64,000 nt of DNA from Pseudanabaena sp. ABRG5-3 (GCF_003967015.1 NZ_AP017560.1:3656048-3720047), one strand, 5' to 3'; positions 34,668 to 44,017 are shown, numbered from the stretch's first letter. Notes: a model not told the origin generated them from the sequence alone. Numbers and translations are program-made.

Positions 34668-36237
34668 TTTAGTCAGCCTCCTCCATGCTCCTCTATCTTA
34701 CAGCAAAGCGATATTGCTGAGTAGCATACTAAACATTACTTCTCGTCGTATTGATAGAAAATCAGAAATTGATGAAAATAATCAACGTCAACTACTATTA
34801 GCTGATAATCAGCATAACAATCGTTTAGGACAGCTAGATCGGGAACATTCTCATCGTTTAGAGCAGCAACAACAAACATCAAATTTACGCAAAGAGGAAC
34901 TATCTCAACAACATAATAATCGTTTAGTTGAACAAACTCAAATGAGTTGGTTACGCTGCCGAGAGATTGCTGTTACTAAATATCTTGATGCTCAACTACA
35001 AGAAAGAGGTCACATTTTACGAAAACAGGAGCGAGAAACTGAACATTTGTATCGTCTCGAAGAAATGGAACTATCTCATGAATTTCAAATCTATCGAGAT
35101 TCATTAATTCGTTCTTTGAGTCATGAACACAGCCAAGAACTAGAGTCTTTACGCAGTTCTTACCAAGTTCAAGTTAACGCTATCAATCGTTATTTACAAA
35201 AAACAGAAGAAAATAGTCCTTTTCGAGAACCTACCTCAGCAACAATTGAGAAAATTAGAAGCAGATATATTGTCAATAAAAAACCGTTGGTTTTAATCTC
35301 ACCTTTTTGGAGTGACAAATTAAAAGATCGGGATAACCTTGAGGGTGGTTTCCAAAATTTTCGAGCGGCGATTTTATCTACTTGGAATAAAGTTCCTTGG
35401 GTAAATGATGTGGTTAGGTGTGATGGTTATCTTCGTCCGTTAATTTACACTGATATGGATGTAGATGACATTGCTTCTGCTTTAGGAGATTTACCTGTAA
35501 TTTTGGTCTATGGAATGATTCAAGGAGGTGAAGAAGTTCATCCTGCGATCGCTATCTGGAACATTTTGCCCGAACAAAAGGGAAACTATTTTCATCTAAA
35601 TATAGATTCTTTTTCTATTCCCGTTAATCAATCAGGAAGTAAAGTTGAATCTACCAATCCAGTTAATCAATCAGAAAGTAAGGGTGAATCTGCTAATCCC
35701 ATTAATCAATCAGTAAGTAAGGTCGAATTTGCTAATTCTGTAGGTCATTATTTAACCACCATTATAGGAATTTTAAGTGATGTTTATCAATTATCTTTAA
35801 CAGGAAAGCGCCCCGATTTAAAGCAATATGCACCCAATGATCCTGAAAAGCTAAAATTCCTTGCTAGTGAATTTAATTATTACTATGATTTGATTTCTTA
35901 TCAGCAACCCTTACAAGAGCATTTTTTTCGCTTAGATCAAGCAATTATGCTTTACGAATGTGGTTTAGTTAACGAAGCTAATAATCAAGTAAAATCGGCT
36001 TATGAAAGTTGGTATTATCAAAAAACACAAAATAGCCGATTGCTGGAAATTGTCAATTCTGAAGTCATTAGTTTATTGACTGAGTTTGCTGATAATAATG
36101 ATTATCAATTTGTGAAAAAACTTATAGAGTTTTATCGGTTCACTGATAATCGTCAACAAACGGAACAATTACTTCAGTTACTTGATAATTTACAACCACC
36201 CAAACAGTATAAACCTATTGCTAGATTTCAACGTTAA
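34645..36237 (+). CDS. Coiled-coil protein of the GTPase gene set
   Basis: A 530-residue protein of unknown family. After a short hydrophobic N-terminus (VINLVSLLHAPLSYSKAILL) comes a long coiled coil at about residues 35-190, rich in Gln/Glu/Leu (QLDREHSHRLEQQQQ). A globular middle domain contains KKPLVLISPFWSDKL, CDGYLRPLIYTDMDVDDI and LPVILVYGMIQGGEEVHPAI. Three 13-residue repeats (NQSxSKxExxNPV) lie at 35626-35742, and a helical C-terminus ends it. It overlaps the acidic gene by 23 bases and is 17 bases before the first GTPase. The role is unknown. Confidence 0.72.
   Translation: MMIVLVINLVSLLHAPLSYSKAILLSSILNITSRRIDRKSEIDENNQRQLLLADNQHNNRLGQLDREHSHRLEQQQQTSNLRKEELSQQHNNRLVEQTQMSWLRCREIAVTKYLDAQLQERGHILRKQERETEHLYRLEEMELSHEFQIYRDSLIRSLSHEHSQELESLRSSYQVQVNAINRYLQKTEENSPFREPTSATIEKIRSRYIVNKKPLVLISPFWSDKLKDRDNLEGGFQNFRAAILSTWNKVPWVNDVVRCDGYLRPLIYTDMDVDDIASALGDLPVILVYGMIQGGEEVHPAIAIWNILPEQKGNYFHLNIDSFSIPVNQSGSKVESTNPVNQSESKGESANPINQSVSKVEFANSVGHYLTTIIGILSDVYQLSLTGKRPDLKQYAPNDPEKLKFLASEFNYYYDLISYQQPLQEHFFRLDQAIMLYECGLVNEANNQVKSAYESWYYQKTQNSRLLEIVNSEVISLLTEFADNNDYQFVKKLIEFYRFTDNRQQTEQLLQLLDNLQPPKQYKPIARFQR
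35626..35742 (+). repeat. Three 39-base in-frame repeats
   Basis: Three consecutive copies of a 39-base unit encode NQSGSKVESTNPV, NQSESKGESANPI and NQSVSKVEFANSV. The DNA copies are similar enough to suggest recent tandem duplication. The repeats form a flexible linker inside the coiled-coil protein. Confidence 0.75.
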
Positions 36238-36254
36238 TTTAGGAGAATAAAATT

Positions 36255-37889
36255 ATGTCTAGTCAACAAGATCTTGATATTTTGCGTAAATTATTTCAAA
36301 GAGATTATCCAGAAGCTTTCGCAATTTTTAATTTAGATAATCTCGAAAAAGATTACTTAATTAATCAATTCAAAGAACAAGCGTTTAAAGCTCGTATTAA
36401 TCAATATTTAACTGGTCAAACCCACGCTGGAAAAACATCTTTTAATAACAATTTCCTAATGAAAAAAATGCCCTCAACAGGAAATCAAGATTGTACTGAT
36501 TTTGTAGCATTTTTTGATCTCAAAGGAAATTTACGGTCTTTTGACACTCCGGGAGTTAATAGTCTTTATGATTATGACAACATCAACAGAGTGGCTCTTT
36601 GTTTACCACAAAAACCAAAAGCAAGTCGAGCCGCTAAAAAAGCTAAAGAGCTTCCTTTTAACAAAGAACCGGGTACTCCCTATCAAGAATCGGATGTCTT
36701 TATGACAAAAGATTATACACCATGTATTGATGATCCTAAAGCCGAACCTATAGAAATGGGATATGAAGTAGGACAATGGCAAAACGAGCCAAAAGTTAAA
36801 CCTGACATTATTTTTTATATTGTTGCTCCTCATCAACTTTATCTTAATGAAGATCGAGAATACTATGAAACTTTATTAGATCGATGGGGTGATATTGTCA
36901 TTCCTGTTTTAAATATTCATCGAAATCCTGATGGTACAATTAAACCCACTCCTCAAAATATTCAAAATGCACGTCAAGGTATCACAGAAATTTATCAAGC
37001 AGTATTTAATACTGATGAAGAACCACCAATTTTTGAAATGAACTGTTTGGAAGGAGACGGAATCGCACAATTAACAGAATATGTATGTCAAATTCTTCCT
37101 CCTGAAAAAGTTGGTAATTTTGGCAATGTCATCAAAGATGATTTGAAAAAATATGCTCAAAAACAACGCCAAGAAAACTACTATCATAACTTAGCAATTA
37201 TTAGTGGTTTACTATCAAGAACTACCGTTAAAGATTTTGATGGTAGAAGTAGTTTACTCCATACCACAGCATCCGCATTAATGTTTTATGGTATGAGAAC
37301 ATTTAAAAGTGCTGAAGCTTTGGATATAGATAGTAGTTCAATTAACCAAGAAGCTGATAAAATTAAACAACAAAAAGCTCAAGAAAAATTCAAATATACC
37401 AATATTGAGAGAGATAAAGAAATCAAAAAAGACGTACCAGTTTATGGAGAAATTAAAACTTCAAAACAAGTTGTTGTTCCTAAAATGAAAGAAAGAAAAA
37501 CAAGAGGTTTTTTATGGATTCCTAAAACTGAACTTTATGAAGATAATGAAGTAGTTACTTTAACTGATACTTCTTATGGAGTTGTAGATTACAAAAGTGA
37601 AGTAATTGATACAGTAAAAGAAGTTATTGGTCAATCAAAAGAATCTATTGGTTACGAGTATAACAAAGGTGGCTATGAAGCAATTAGTTTTCTGTTATCA
37701 ATAGGATTAGCTGTAGAGCTTTTTTCTGATGCTGAAAATATCTCTAGTTTTAATGGATGTATAGAACAAGCTAAGCTAATTGTTGAAAGAAAATTACAGC
37801 CAATTAAATCAAAAATTGAGCAATTAGTTAATAGTGATACAGGTGAAAAAAATCTGATTGTTCTTTTAGATCAAATGTTATTAGGTTAA
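36255..37889 (+). CDS. P-loop GTPase A of a paired system
   Basis: A 544-residue protein with a G domain at about residues 45-290. G1 is GQTHAGKTS (residues 54-62), the switch-I threonine lies in STGNQDCTDF, and G3 is DTPG (97-100). Then follow DNINRVALCLPQK, PDIIFYIVAPHQLYLNEDR and NCLEGDGIAQL. The G4 position reads VLNIHRNPDG rather than (N/T)KxD, so base specificity is uncertain. The C-terminal half (about 300-544) has charged helices and no strong membrane segment. A Shine-Dalgarno AGGAG precedes the ATG. Best guess: a TRAFAC-class, possibly dynamin-related GTPase. Confidence 0.75.
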   Translation: MSSQQDLDILRKLFQRDYPEAFAIFNLDNLEKDYLINQFKEQAFKARINQYLTGQTHAGKTSFNNNFLMKKMPSTGNQDCTDFVAFFDLKGNLRSFDTPGVNSLYDYDNINRVALCLPQKPKASRAAKKAKELPFNKEPGTPYQESDVFMTKDYTPCIDDPKAEPIEMGYEVGQWQNEPKVKPDIIFYIVAPHQLYLNEDREYYETLLDRWGDIVIPVLNIHRNPDGTIKPTPQNIQNARQGITEIYQAVFNTDEEPPIFEMNCLEGDGIAQLTEYVCQILPPEKVGNFGNVIKDDLKKYAQKQRQENYYHNLAIISGLLSRTTVKDFDGRSSLLHTTASALMFYGMRTFKSAEALDIDSSSINQEADKIKQQKAQEKFKYTNIERDKEIKKDVPVYGEIKTSKQVVVPKMKERKTRGFLWIPKTELYEDNEVVTLTDTSYGVVDYKSEVIDTVKEVIGQSKESIGYEYNKGGYEAISFLLSIGLAVELFSDAENISSFNGCIEQAKLIVERKLQPIKSKIEQLVNSDTGEKNLIVLLDQMLLG

Positions 37890-37896
37890 CCAAAAA

Positions 37897-37977
37897 GTAG
37901 GTTGGGTTAAACGAAGTGCAATCCAACAAATAACTTTTCTTATTCAAGTTGGGTTTCGTTACCTCAACCCAACCTAC
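37897..37977. mobile_element. GTAGGTTGGGTT inverted-repeat element
   Basis: An 81-base non-coding element begins GTAGGTTGGGTTAAACGAAG and ends AACCCAACCTAC, with a 12-base perfect terminal inverted repeat. This type of palindromic element is common between cyanobacterial genes. It sits between the two GTPase genes, whose spacing is otherwise short. Confidence 0.7.
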
Positions 37978-38001
37978 AATCAAATTTTAAGGAGAAAAAT
38001 C

Positions 38002-40254
38002 ATGTTATTTCAAATCCAAAAACCATCAATTTCTGAAATTAGAGCTAATTTAGTATTAGACAAATTAAGAACTTCTAATACCTTTAATCAAACTATCCAT
38101 TTATGGGAAACAGGTAGAACAGGAAGCGGTAAAACTACTCTTGTTAATCACTTATTTGGAAGTGATTATTTACCATCAGGAGGACAACAAGATTGTACCA
38201 ATGAAATTAATTTAATTCAATATGGTAATGGTTTAAATACTTATGATCCCCCCGGAGTAGGTAGTGATATTTATTTAGAAAATTATAATCGTGTTGCTTT
38301 TGGAATTGCACAAAAAACTACTTCTAAATCTCAACCAGTTCAAAATTTAACAGTTGCTAAATACAGTCAAGGTAAACAAGGTAAAATTGTTGAACGAGAA
38401 AATTTAACAGTTGCTAATTTCAGTAAAAAATACCCTAATCCTGATTTGATTTATTATGTAGTTGCGGCTGATAAATTATTTCTCAATGGCGATCGCAATT
38501 ATTTAGGAGATTTATTAGAACATCATCAAAATATTATTTATGTTCTCAATATTTTTACTGATAAAATAACAGGAAGTTATTATCCTACAGAACAAAATAT
38601 TATTGATGTAGTTAATAATATTGTTGATCTTCATCAAAATTTTATTGGCTACGGTAATCCCACTATTGTACCTGTTAATTGTTGGACTGGTGAAGGGATA
38701 TCTGATTTAATTCATCACTCTTATCAGTTATTAGGAGAGCAAAAAGGAAAGATTTTTTCAGAATTAATCCATTATCAGCAACAACATACACCTACTAGAT
38801 TTATCAATGAAATTAAACAGGAAATCTTAAAACTTTCTGCTCATATTGCTTGTGAAGAACCTGATGATAATTATAGTTGTAATCAAGCCATTCATCGAGC
38901 TTCTGAACAAATAGCAGGATTGGCATTACAATTGAAATTTAATCACCAACAAAATTCTCAATTTCCCCAATTTCCAAATTTAGTAAAAGATACCATTAAT
39001 AATTTTGGGCAAGATGATTCTTATGTCAATAATTCTTTTAATATTGACTTTATTAATTGTAAACTTGATGAGGTTAATGATAGCATTTCTTCTTTACACA
39101 ATGAATATGAATATCTTATAGAAGCTGGCAAGGGGATTTTAGCAACAATTGGAGATAGTATCAATACTCTCGATACTCAAATTTCAATTCTTTTGGAAGA
39201 AAGAGTTACACAAATAAAAAGTCTGGAGTTTTCAGTAATACATTTAAAGAAATATGAGAATCTTTTAAATGAATTAGTTAGTCAATATAATCTGACTTTA
39301 GATGCTTTTCGGAGTGATAGTGATACTCTTAATAGTTGTATTACAGAACATAATTTTCGATGTCAAAAATATGAACAAATCAGAATTAATGTTTGTGAAG
39401 CTGTAGATGAATATAATCGGCGTTTCTTTCATAATCAAGCTCTTTCTGATTTTATTGACGAAGGAAATCAATATTTATCTCAAGAAAAATATACGATTGA
39501 AAAAGAAAGTGGAATTATAGATCAAGCCAATGCTGAAATGAATAAAAGATCACAAGAATTAAAAGAAGTAAAAGAATTGATTGATAAAGTAGAAACTGAA
39601 TATTATCGCTTACTAAAAGATTGTCAAACTCACCAAAAAAATATCAATCAAATAGACTTAGCAATTTTAAAAATCAGAAAAATCGAAGAAGATAAATTAA
39701 GAGCAGGAGAAAATTTATCCCATTATTTTCAACAAAAATTAGAGCGACTAGAACGAGAAATTAACTCTTGTGTGAATTTCCAATTAGATGAAATAGAAGA
39801 ATTGAGAAATAAATTGTCCAGAAACGATAATTCTATTGTTGAATTTTTGAATAAAGTTGATAATTTTCAAGAGCAATTATATCAATATCAATACCAATTA
39901 TCTTCATTACGATTTCAAATGTTTATCAACAGAAGCATTATTGAATTATTGGCTGATTCTACTCAATACCATTTTGATGAAACTGATAGAAAAGAATATC
40001 GAGGTAAAACCTATACAAAATATTGCAAAAATGGTATTATTTTTATTTTAGCTGTGTTTCATCTTAGCGTAGCTGAACAAATTAATGAATCAATTTGTAC
40101 TGAATTATTGACAAGTCTTGCTGAACGAGTTAATGGTATTACTTCACTTGAACAAAACATTTCACCTAATCAAGTTTTAAACTTGTTGCAACCACAAATA
40201 CATATTTTATTCAATGATTCACTTAATTCAAGATTAAAAAGTTTTATCTCTTAA
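38002..40254 (+). CDS. P-loop GTPase B with long coiled coil
   Basis: A 750-residue protein. The G domain (about residues 30-260) is parallel to GTPase A: G1 GRTGSGKTT (38-46), SGGQQDCTNEI, G3 written DPPG (82-85), ENYNRVAFGIAQK, PDLIYYVVAADKLFLNGDR, VLNIFTDKITG in place of G4, and NCWTGEGISDL. From about 350 to 640 it is a long coiled coil with several breaks, like dynamin or SMC stalks, and ends in a short helical domain. The N-terminal halves of A and B align in motif order throughout, so they are paralogues. An AGGAG lies before the ATG at 38002. Confidence 0.77.
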   Translation: MLFQIQKPSISEIRANLVLDKLRTSNTFNQTIHLWETGRTGSGKTTLVNHLFGSDYLPSGGQQDCTNEINLIQYGNGLNTYDPPGVGSDIYLENYNRVAFGIAQKTTSKSQPVQNLTVAKYSQGKQGKIVERENLTVANFSKKYPNPDLIYYVVAADKLFLNGDRNYLGDLLEHHQNIIYVLNIFTDKITGSYYPTEQNIIDVVNNIVDLHQNFIGYGNPTIVPVNCWTGEGISDLIHHSYQLLGEQKGKIFSELIHYQQQHTPTRFINEIKQEILKLSAHIACEEPDDNYSCNQAIHRASEQIAGLALQLKFNHQQNSQFPQFPNLVKDTINNFGQDDSYVNNSFNIDFINCKLDEVNDSISSLHNEYEYLIEAGKGILATIGDSINTLDTQISILLEERVTQIKSLEFSVIHLKKYENLLNELVSQYNLTLDAFRSDSDTLNSCITEHNFRCQKYEQIRINVCEAVDEYNRRFFHNQALSDFIDEGNQYLSQEKYTIEKESGIIDQANAEMNKRSQELKEVKELIDKVETEYYRLLKDCQTHQKNINQIDLAILKIRKIEEDKLRAGENLSHYFQQKLERLEREINSCVNFQLDEIEELRNKLSRNDNSIVEFLNKVDNFQEQLYQYQYQLSSLRFQMFINRSIIELLADSTQYHFDETDRKEYRGKTYTKYCKNGIIFILAVFHLSVAEQINESICTELLTSLAERVNGITSLEQNISPNQVLNLLQPQIHILFNDSLNSRLKSFIS

Positions 40255-40353
40255 TTTTTTCTTTGATTAAAGATAAATAAGAAGATATCCCTTTTTCAAA
40301 AGCAGCTATCAATCATAAACTAATGTTTGCTATTTAAACATTTTAAATTAACA

Positions 40354-40950
40354 ATGTTTCCCCAATCTTTTCTTATTCAAACTGCCTATGAACACAACTT
40401 ATCTCCAGAGCAAGAGGAAGTATTAATTCATAAATTTGCTCACCAACAAACCTATGAACAAATGTCCAATGCTTTAGGTATTTCTAAAGAGGCTTGTATC
40501 AAAAGAATGGGAGGTGTGTACGAAAAATTTGGCATTATAGGGGATACTAGAGGTAAAGAAAATCGCTTGCGTATTTTCTTAAAGCAAAGATATGAACATC
40601 AGCGAAAATATCAGCATCAATCTCTTGTAAATAATCATTTTTTCAATGAATATTCAATTGAGGATACTAAAAATGTAGATGGCTTAACAGATAAAGTAGA
40701 GGAATTATTAAAAGCTCTTAATCAAAATATTACAAAACCTCAGGTTTTAATAACTAATCCTTACTCATGGTTAGTAAGTTTAAAGCAAAAATTAAACCAA
40801 GATAATAGTCAAGAAATATTGCAAGAACTATCAACCAAATTACCAGAAGCCGTACAACGACTTGCAGCTACCTCTAGACAAACAGAATTAGAAATCACAA
40901 AAGAATTATTAGAAAAATTAGCTCAGTTTTGGGAAGTTAAAGTGACTTAA
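40354..40950 (+). CDS. Small HTH protein closing the GTPase gene set
   Basis: About 198 residues. The N-terminal ~70 residues (LSPEQEEVLIHKFAHQQTYE, then QMSNALGISKEACIKRMGGV) look like a sigma-region-4/LuxR-type helix-turn-helix similar to those at the N-termini of cyanobacterial STAND proteins. The rest is helical, with EILQELSTKLPEAVQRLA and ITKELLEKLAQFW. I use the ATG at 40354; a TTG nine codons earlier is possible. It is 99 bases after GTPase B. It may regulate the set or act as an adaptor; this is inference. Confidence 0.65.
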   Translation: MFPQSFLIQTAYEHNLSPEQEEVLIHKFAHQQTYEQMSNALGISKEACIKRMGGVYEKFGIIGDTRGKENRLRIFLKQRYEHQRKYQHQSLVNNHFFNEYSIEDTKNVDGLTDKVEELLKALNQNITKPQVLITNPYSWLVSLKQKLNQDNSQEILQELSTKLPEAVQRLAATSRQTELEITKELLEKLAQFWEVKVT

Positions 40951-41107
40951 GATGATTACAGTTTTCTGGAAAATCAGTAAATTTTGGTTGAGTTTCACTG
41001 CACAGGCGCAATTTTATCATTGAAATCAGATTTTAATAAATTATAAATTATTAAAGTAACAAATATGAGAGGCGATTACGAATGTCCAGATATGGATGGC
41101 GATCTCT

Positions 41108-41878
41108 TTAAATTTGATCAACATCAACTCCCATCGCTTTCAGCATTTCCGCAAGACGTTGAGCCTTTTGTTCCGCCTGTTGCTTAGCTAGACGCTCTTG
41201 ATTAGCAATTAAACTTTGTTGAGTTGCCATAATCTCAGCCTTAACTGCCCTTTCCTCAGCTGTCAAATAGCGGCTACCTGACTCATCATACCAATAGAGC
41301 CATTCCCGATTCCATCCGATATGCTCACCTTTTTCATAGCCAAGCCCAAGCCCTATTTCAGGTAGCCACACCCGATTATTCTCGATTGCTAGGAGTTCAT
41401 ATTTCCCAGAAGTCAATCGATAGACTTCTAATCTAGCTCTATTTTTAAAGCGCCCCTTTCGACCGCTCAAAGGATTATAAATCGCATAATACAATATCCC
41501 TAAAGCTTCATAATCCGCTAATTTATCCTCATATTCACTGTTATATTTTTCCGAAATTACTTCCAAGGTAAAAATCGGCATGATATTACGCTCTTCCCAT
41601 AGAACATAGCTCAGCCGACCTCTTTCACCCGTATCATGCTTGACTCCAAGCGCTAGAAAACCATCAGGCACGATCGCTGGTTCATTGGGATTATAGTAAA
41701 TCGCCATATCCACACCAAAATACCAATCATCACGACCTGCCCAGATTGAGGCTAATAAACTTAGCAATAAATTGGGAATGTCATTTTGTAATTGATTATC
41801 CACAGGGGTTTCGTCTGATGATGGTAACTCTTCAGCAGTGGGAAGTTGGTGATTTTGGGAATAGGTGAGGTTGACCAT
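41108..41878 (-). CDS. Uma2-family (DUF820) PD-(D/E)XK nuclease-like protein
   Basis: A 256-residue member of the Uma2 family, expanded in cyanobacteria. Visible are the nuclease-fold strands ADLxYY-type region (WYFGVDMAIYYNPNEPAIVP, DGFLALGV) and TLEVISEKYNSEYEDKLADY with the conserved E and K. The C-terminus is a Gln/Glu/Ala coiled coil (AEIMATQQSLIANQERLAKQ). Cellular role unknown; many copies per genome are usual. Confidence 0.85.
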   Translation of the reverse strand: MVNLTYSQNHQLPTAEELPSSDETPVDNQLQNDIPNLLLSLLASIWAGRDDWYFGVDMAIYYNPNEPAIVPDGFLALGVKHDTGERGRLSYVLWEERNIMPIFTLEVISEKYNSEYEDKLADYEALGILYYAIYNPLSGRKGRFKNRARLEVYRLTSGKYELLAIENNRVWLPEIGLGLGYEKGEHIGWNREWLYWYDESGSRYLTAEERAVKAEIMATQQSLIANQERLAKQQAEQKAQRLAEMLKAMGVDVDQI

Positions 41879-42017
41879 AGCTTAAGCGATCGCACTATTG
41901 CAATGCAATAATTTTAGCAAATGCCAAAAACAATGCTCAGCAAAAAAAGTTAAGATGTTAGACTCTAAGTAAAATTTTTGTAACCCTTGTAATAAATTAA
42001 GGTCACGACATCAAGTT

Positions 42018-43853
42018 ATGGATGCAGTTGCAGTAAAGCCCAGCGAAAGCAAACCTAGTGATATTAAACCTAGTGATATCCTGCGGCAAGCCGATACCGA
42101 AAAACTAGCGCGGATTCGCCACACTTGCTCCCATGTGATGGCAATGGCAGTCCAAAAGTTATATCCCGATGCCAAGGTGACTATCGGTCCTGCAACTGAA
42201 AACGGCTTTTACTATGACTTCGATCGCAAAGAGCCTTTTGCGCCTAGTGACTTAAAAGCGATCGCCAAGGAAATGAAGCGGATCATTAAGTGGAATCAAC
42301 CCCTTGTGCGTCAGGAATTGCCACGTTCTGAGATGCTAGCGGAAATCGAAAAGCTGAATGAGCCTTACAAAATTGAGTTGCTAGCTGCGATTCCCGAAGG
42401 GCAAAATATTAGCCGCTATTTCATCGGTGATCCAGAGAAATTTGAAAAGCAACCTTGGTGGGATCTGTGCGCGGGTCCTCACCTCGAAAGTACTGGCGAA
42501 ATTCATCCCGATGCCTTTGCGCTCGAAAGCATTGCAGGAGCCTATTGGCGCGGCGATGAAAAGAATCCCATGCTACAACGGATTTACGGCACGGCTTGGG
42601 AAACCCCTGAGCAACTTCAGGCGTATCACGCCATGCTCGAAGAAGCCAAACGCCGCGATCACCGCACCATTGGCAAAGATCTCCAACTATTCAGTATTCA
42701 AGAAGATGCTGGTGGTGGATTAGTGTTCTGGCATCCCAAAGGCGCAATCATCCGCAACACCATCGAAACCTTTTGGAAAGAGACCCATGCTCAGAATGGC
42801 TATGAGGCAGTAACTACGCCCCATATGGCAAATTTGGATCTGTGGAAAATCTCAGGACATAATGACTTCTATCGCGAAAGTATGTTTCAGCCGATGGAAG
42901 TAGAACATCAGGTTTATCAGCTTAAGCCGATGAACTGTCCCTTCCATGTGCTGATCTACAAAGATACGCTCCATTCCTATAAGGAATTCCCCATTCGCTA
43001 TGCTGAGCTTGGTACGGTCTATCGTTACGAGCGATCTGGAACCATGCATGGTTTGATGCGCGTGCGCGGCTTTACCCAAGATGATGCTCACATTTTCTGC
43101 ACCGAAGAGCAAATTGAATCAGAAATTCTTGGCGTTCTCAACCTTGCAGAATTGATTCTCTCTACCTTTGGCTTTGAGAATTATGAGATCAATCTTTCCA
43201 CCCGTCCCGAAAAATATGTCGGTTCCGATGCGATCTGGGAAAAATCTACGGAAGCTCTCAAACAAGCACTCAATCACAAGGGCTGGAACTATGTCGTCGA
43301 TGAAGGTGGCGGCGCATTTTACGGGCCCAAAATTGATATTAAGATCGAAGATGCGATCGGTCGCCGTTGGCAATGTTCCACCATTCAGCTAGATTTCAAT
43401 TTACCCGATCGCTTCAAGATGGAATATGTCGGTGAAGATGGTGTGCGTCATCAACCGATCATGATTCACCGAGCTTTGTTTGGTTCTGTCGAGCGATTCA
43501 TCGGTGTCTTGATTGAGAACTATGCAGGGGACTTCCCCCTCTGGCTAGCACCTGTCCAAGCTAAGCTCATTGCTGTCTCTGACAGTCAAATGGCATATGC
43601 TGAGGAAGTTGCTACCAAGATGAAAGCCGCAGGTTTGCGCGTTCAGCTAGACTATAGCGGCGATCGCATGGCTAAGCAGATCCGCAAAGCCGAACTTGAG
43701 AAAGTACCTGTAATGGCAGTGATCGGCGCAAAGGAAGTTGAAGCAGGAACCTTGAGTATCCGCAGTCGTAAACATGGCGAACTTGGCGCTATTTCTGTCG
43801 ATGAAGCGATTAGCAAGATGAAATCTGCCATTAGCGATCGCACTTGGTTCTAG
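42018..43853 (+). CDS. thrS: Threonyl-tRNA synthetase lacking the TGS domain
   Basis: Charges tRNA-Thr. The 611-residue protein starts with a short tail holding a KPSDIKPSDI repeat, then goes straight into the editing domain (RHTCSHVMAMAVQKLYPDAK, DLCAGPHLESTGEI). The N-terminal TGS domain of ~60 residues seen in E. coli is absent. The class II core has LKPMNCPFHVLIYK, RYERSGTMHGLMRVRGFTQD and the zinc ligands; the anticodon-binding domain starts at about residue 510. The palindrome at 43964 ends it. Confidence 0.97.
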   Translation: MDAVAVKPSESKPSDIKPSDILRQADTEKLARIRHTCSHVMAMAVQKLYPDAKVTIGPATENGFYYDFDRKEPFAPSDLKAIAKEMKRIIKWNQPLVRQELPRSEMLAEIEKLNEPYKIELLAAIPEGQNISRYFIGDPEKFEKQPWWDLCAGPHLESTGEIHPDAFALESIAGAYWRGDEKNPMLQRIYGTAWETPEQLQAYHAMLEEAKRRDHRTIGKDLQLFSIQEDAGGGLVFWHPKGAIIRNTIETFWKETHAQNGYEAVTTPHMANLDLWKISGHNDFYRESMFQPMEVEHQVYQLKPMNCPFHVLIYKDTLHSYKEFPIRYAELGTVYRYERSGTMHGLMRVRGFTQDDAHIFCTEEQIESEILGVLNLAELILSTFGFENYEINLSTRPEKYVGSDAIWEKSTEALKQALNHKGWNYVVDEGGGAFYGPKIDIKIEDAIGRRWQCSTIQLDFNLPDRFKMEYVGEDGVRHQPIMIHRALFGSVERFIGVLIENYAGDFPLWLAPVQAKLIAVSDSQMAYAEEVATKMKAAGLRVQLDYSGDRMAKQIRKAELEKVPVMAVIGAKEVEAGTLSIRSRKHGELGAISVDEAISKMKSAISDRTWF

Positions 43854-43854
43854 G

Positions 43855-43939
43855 ATTTACCCCTCCCTAGCCCTCCCCTTTCAAGGGGAGGGAACAAGAG
43901 AAGAGTCTTGCCTCCCCCCTTGAAAGGGGGGACTGAGGG
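43855..43939. mobile_element. MITE-like palindromic element after thrS
   Basis: The segment starts GATTTACCCCTCCCTAGCCC and ends GGGGGGTAAATC, so its ends are inverted repeats. Inside are CCCTCCCCTTTCAAGGGGAGGG and a CCCCCCTTGAAAGGGGGG block. It has no coding capacity and is a relative of the elements at 14215 and 58587 in base composition and plan. Confidence 0.65.
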
Positions 43940-43963
43940 GGGTAAATCTGGATCGAAATTCTC

Positions 43964-43987
43964 AAAAAGGGGCTTAAGCCCCTTTTT
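43964..43987 (+). terminator. thrS terminator
   Basis: AAAAAGGGGCTTAAGCCCCTTTTT is a 24-base perfect palindrome ending in five T. Confidence 0.8.
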
Positions 43988-44017
43988 CAATCTTCAAAAA
44001 CTTGAACTTCTGACGTA

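Noticed and set aside
37897-37977. Possible tRNA or riboswitch between the GTPase genes
   Set aside because: The dyad is a single long inverted repeat with the GTAGGTTGGGTT ends of a known cyanobacterial repeat type; no cloverleaf can be drawn.
42427-42723. 98-codon plus-strand frame inside thrS
   Set aside because: Out-of-frame shadow in a secure housekeeping gene.
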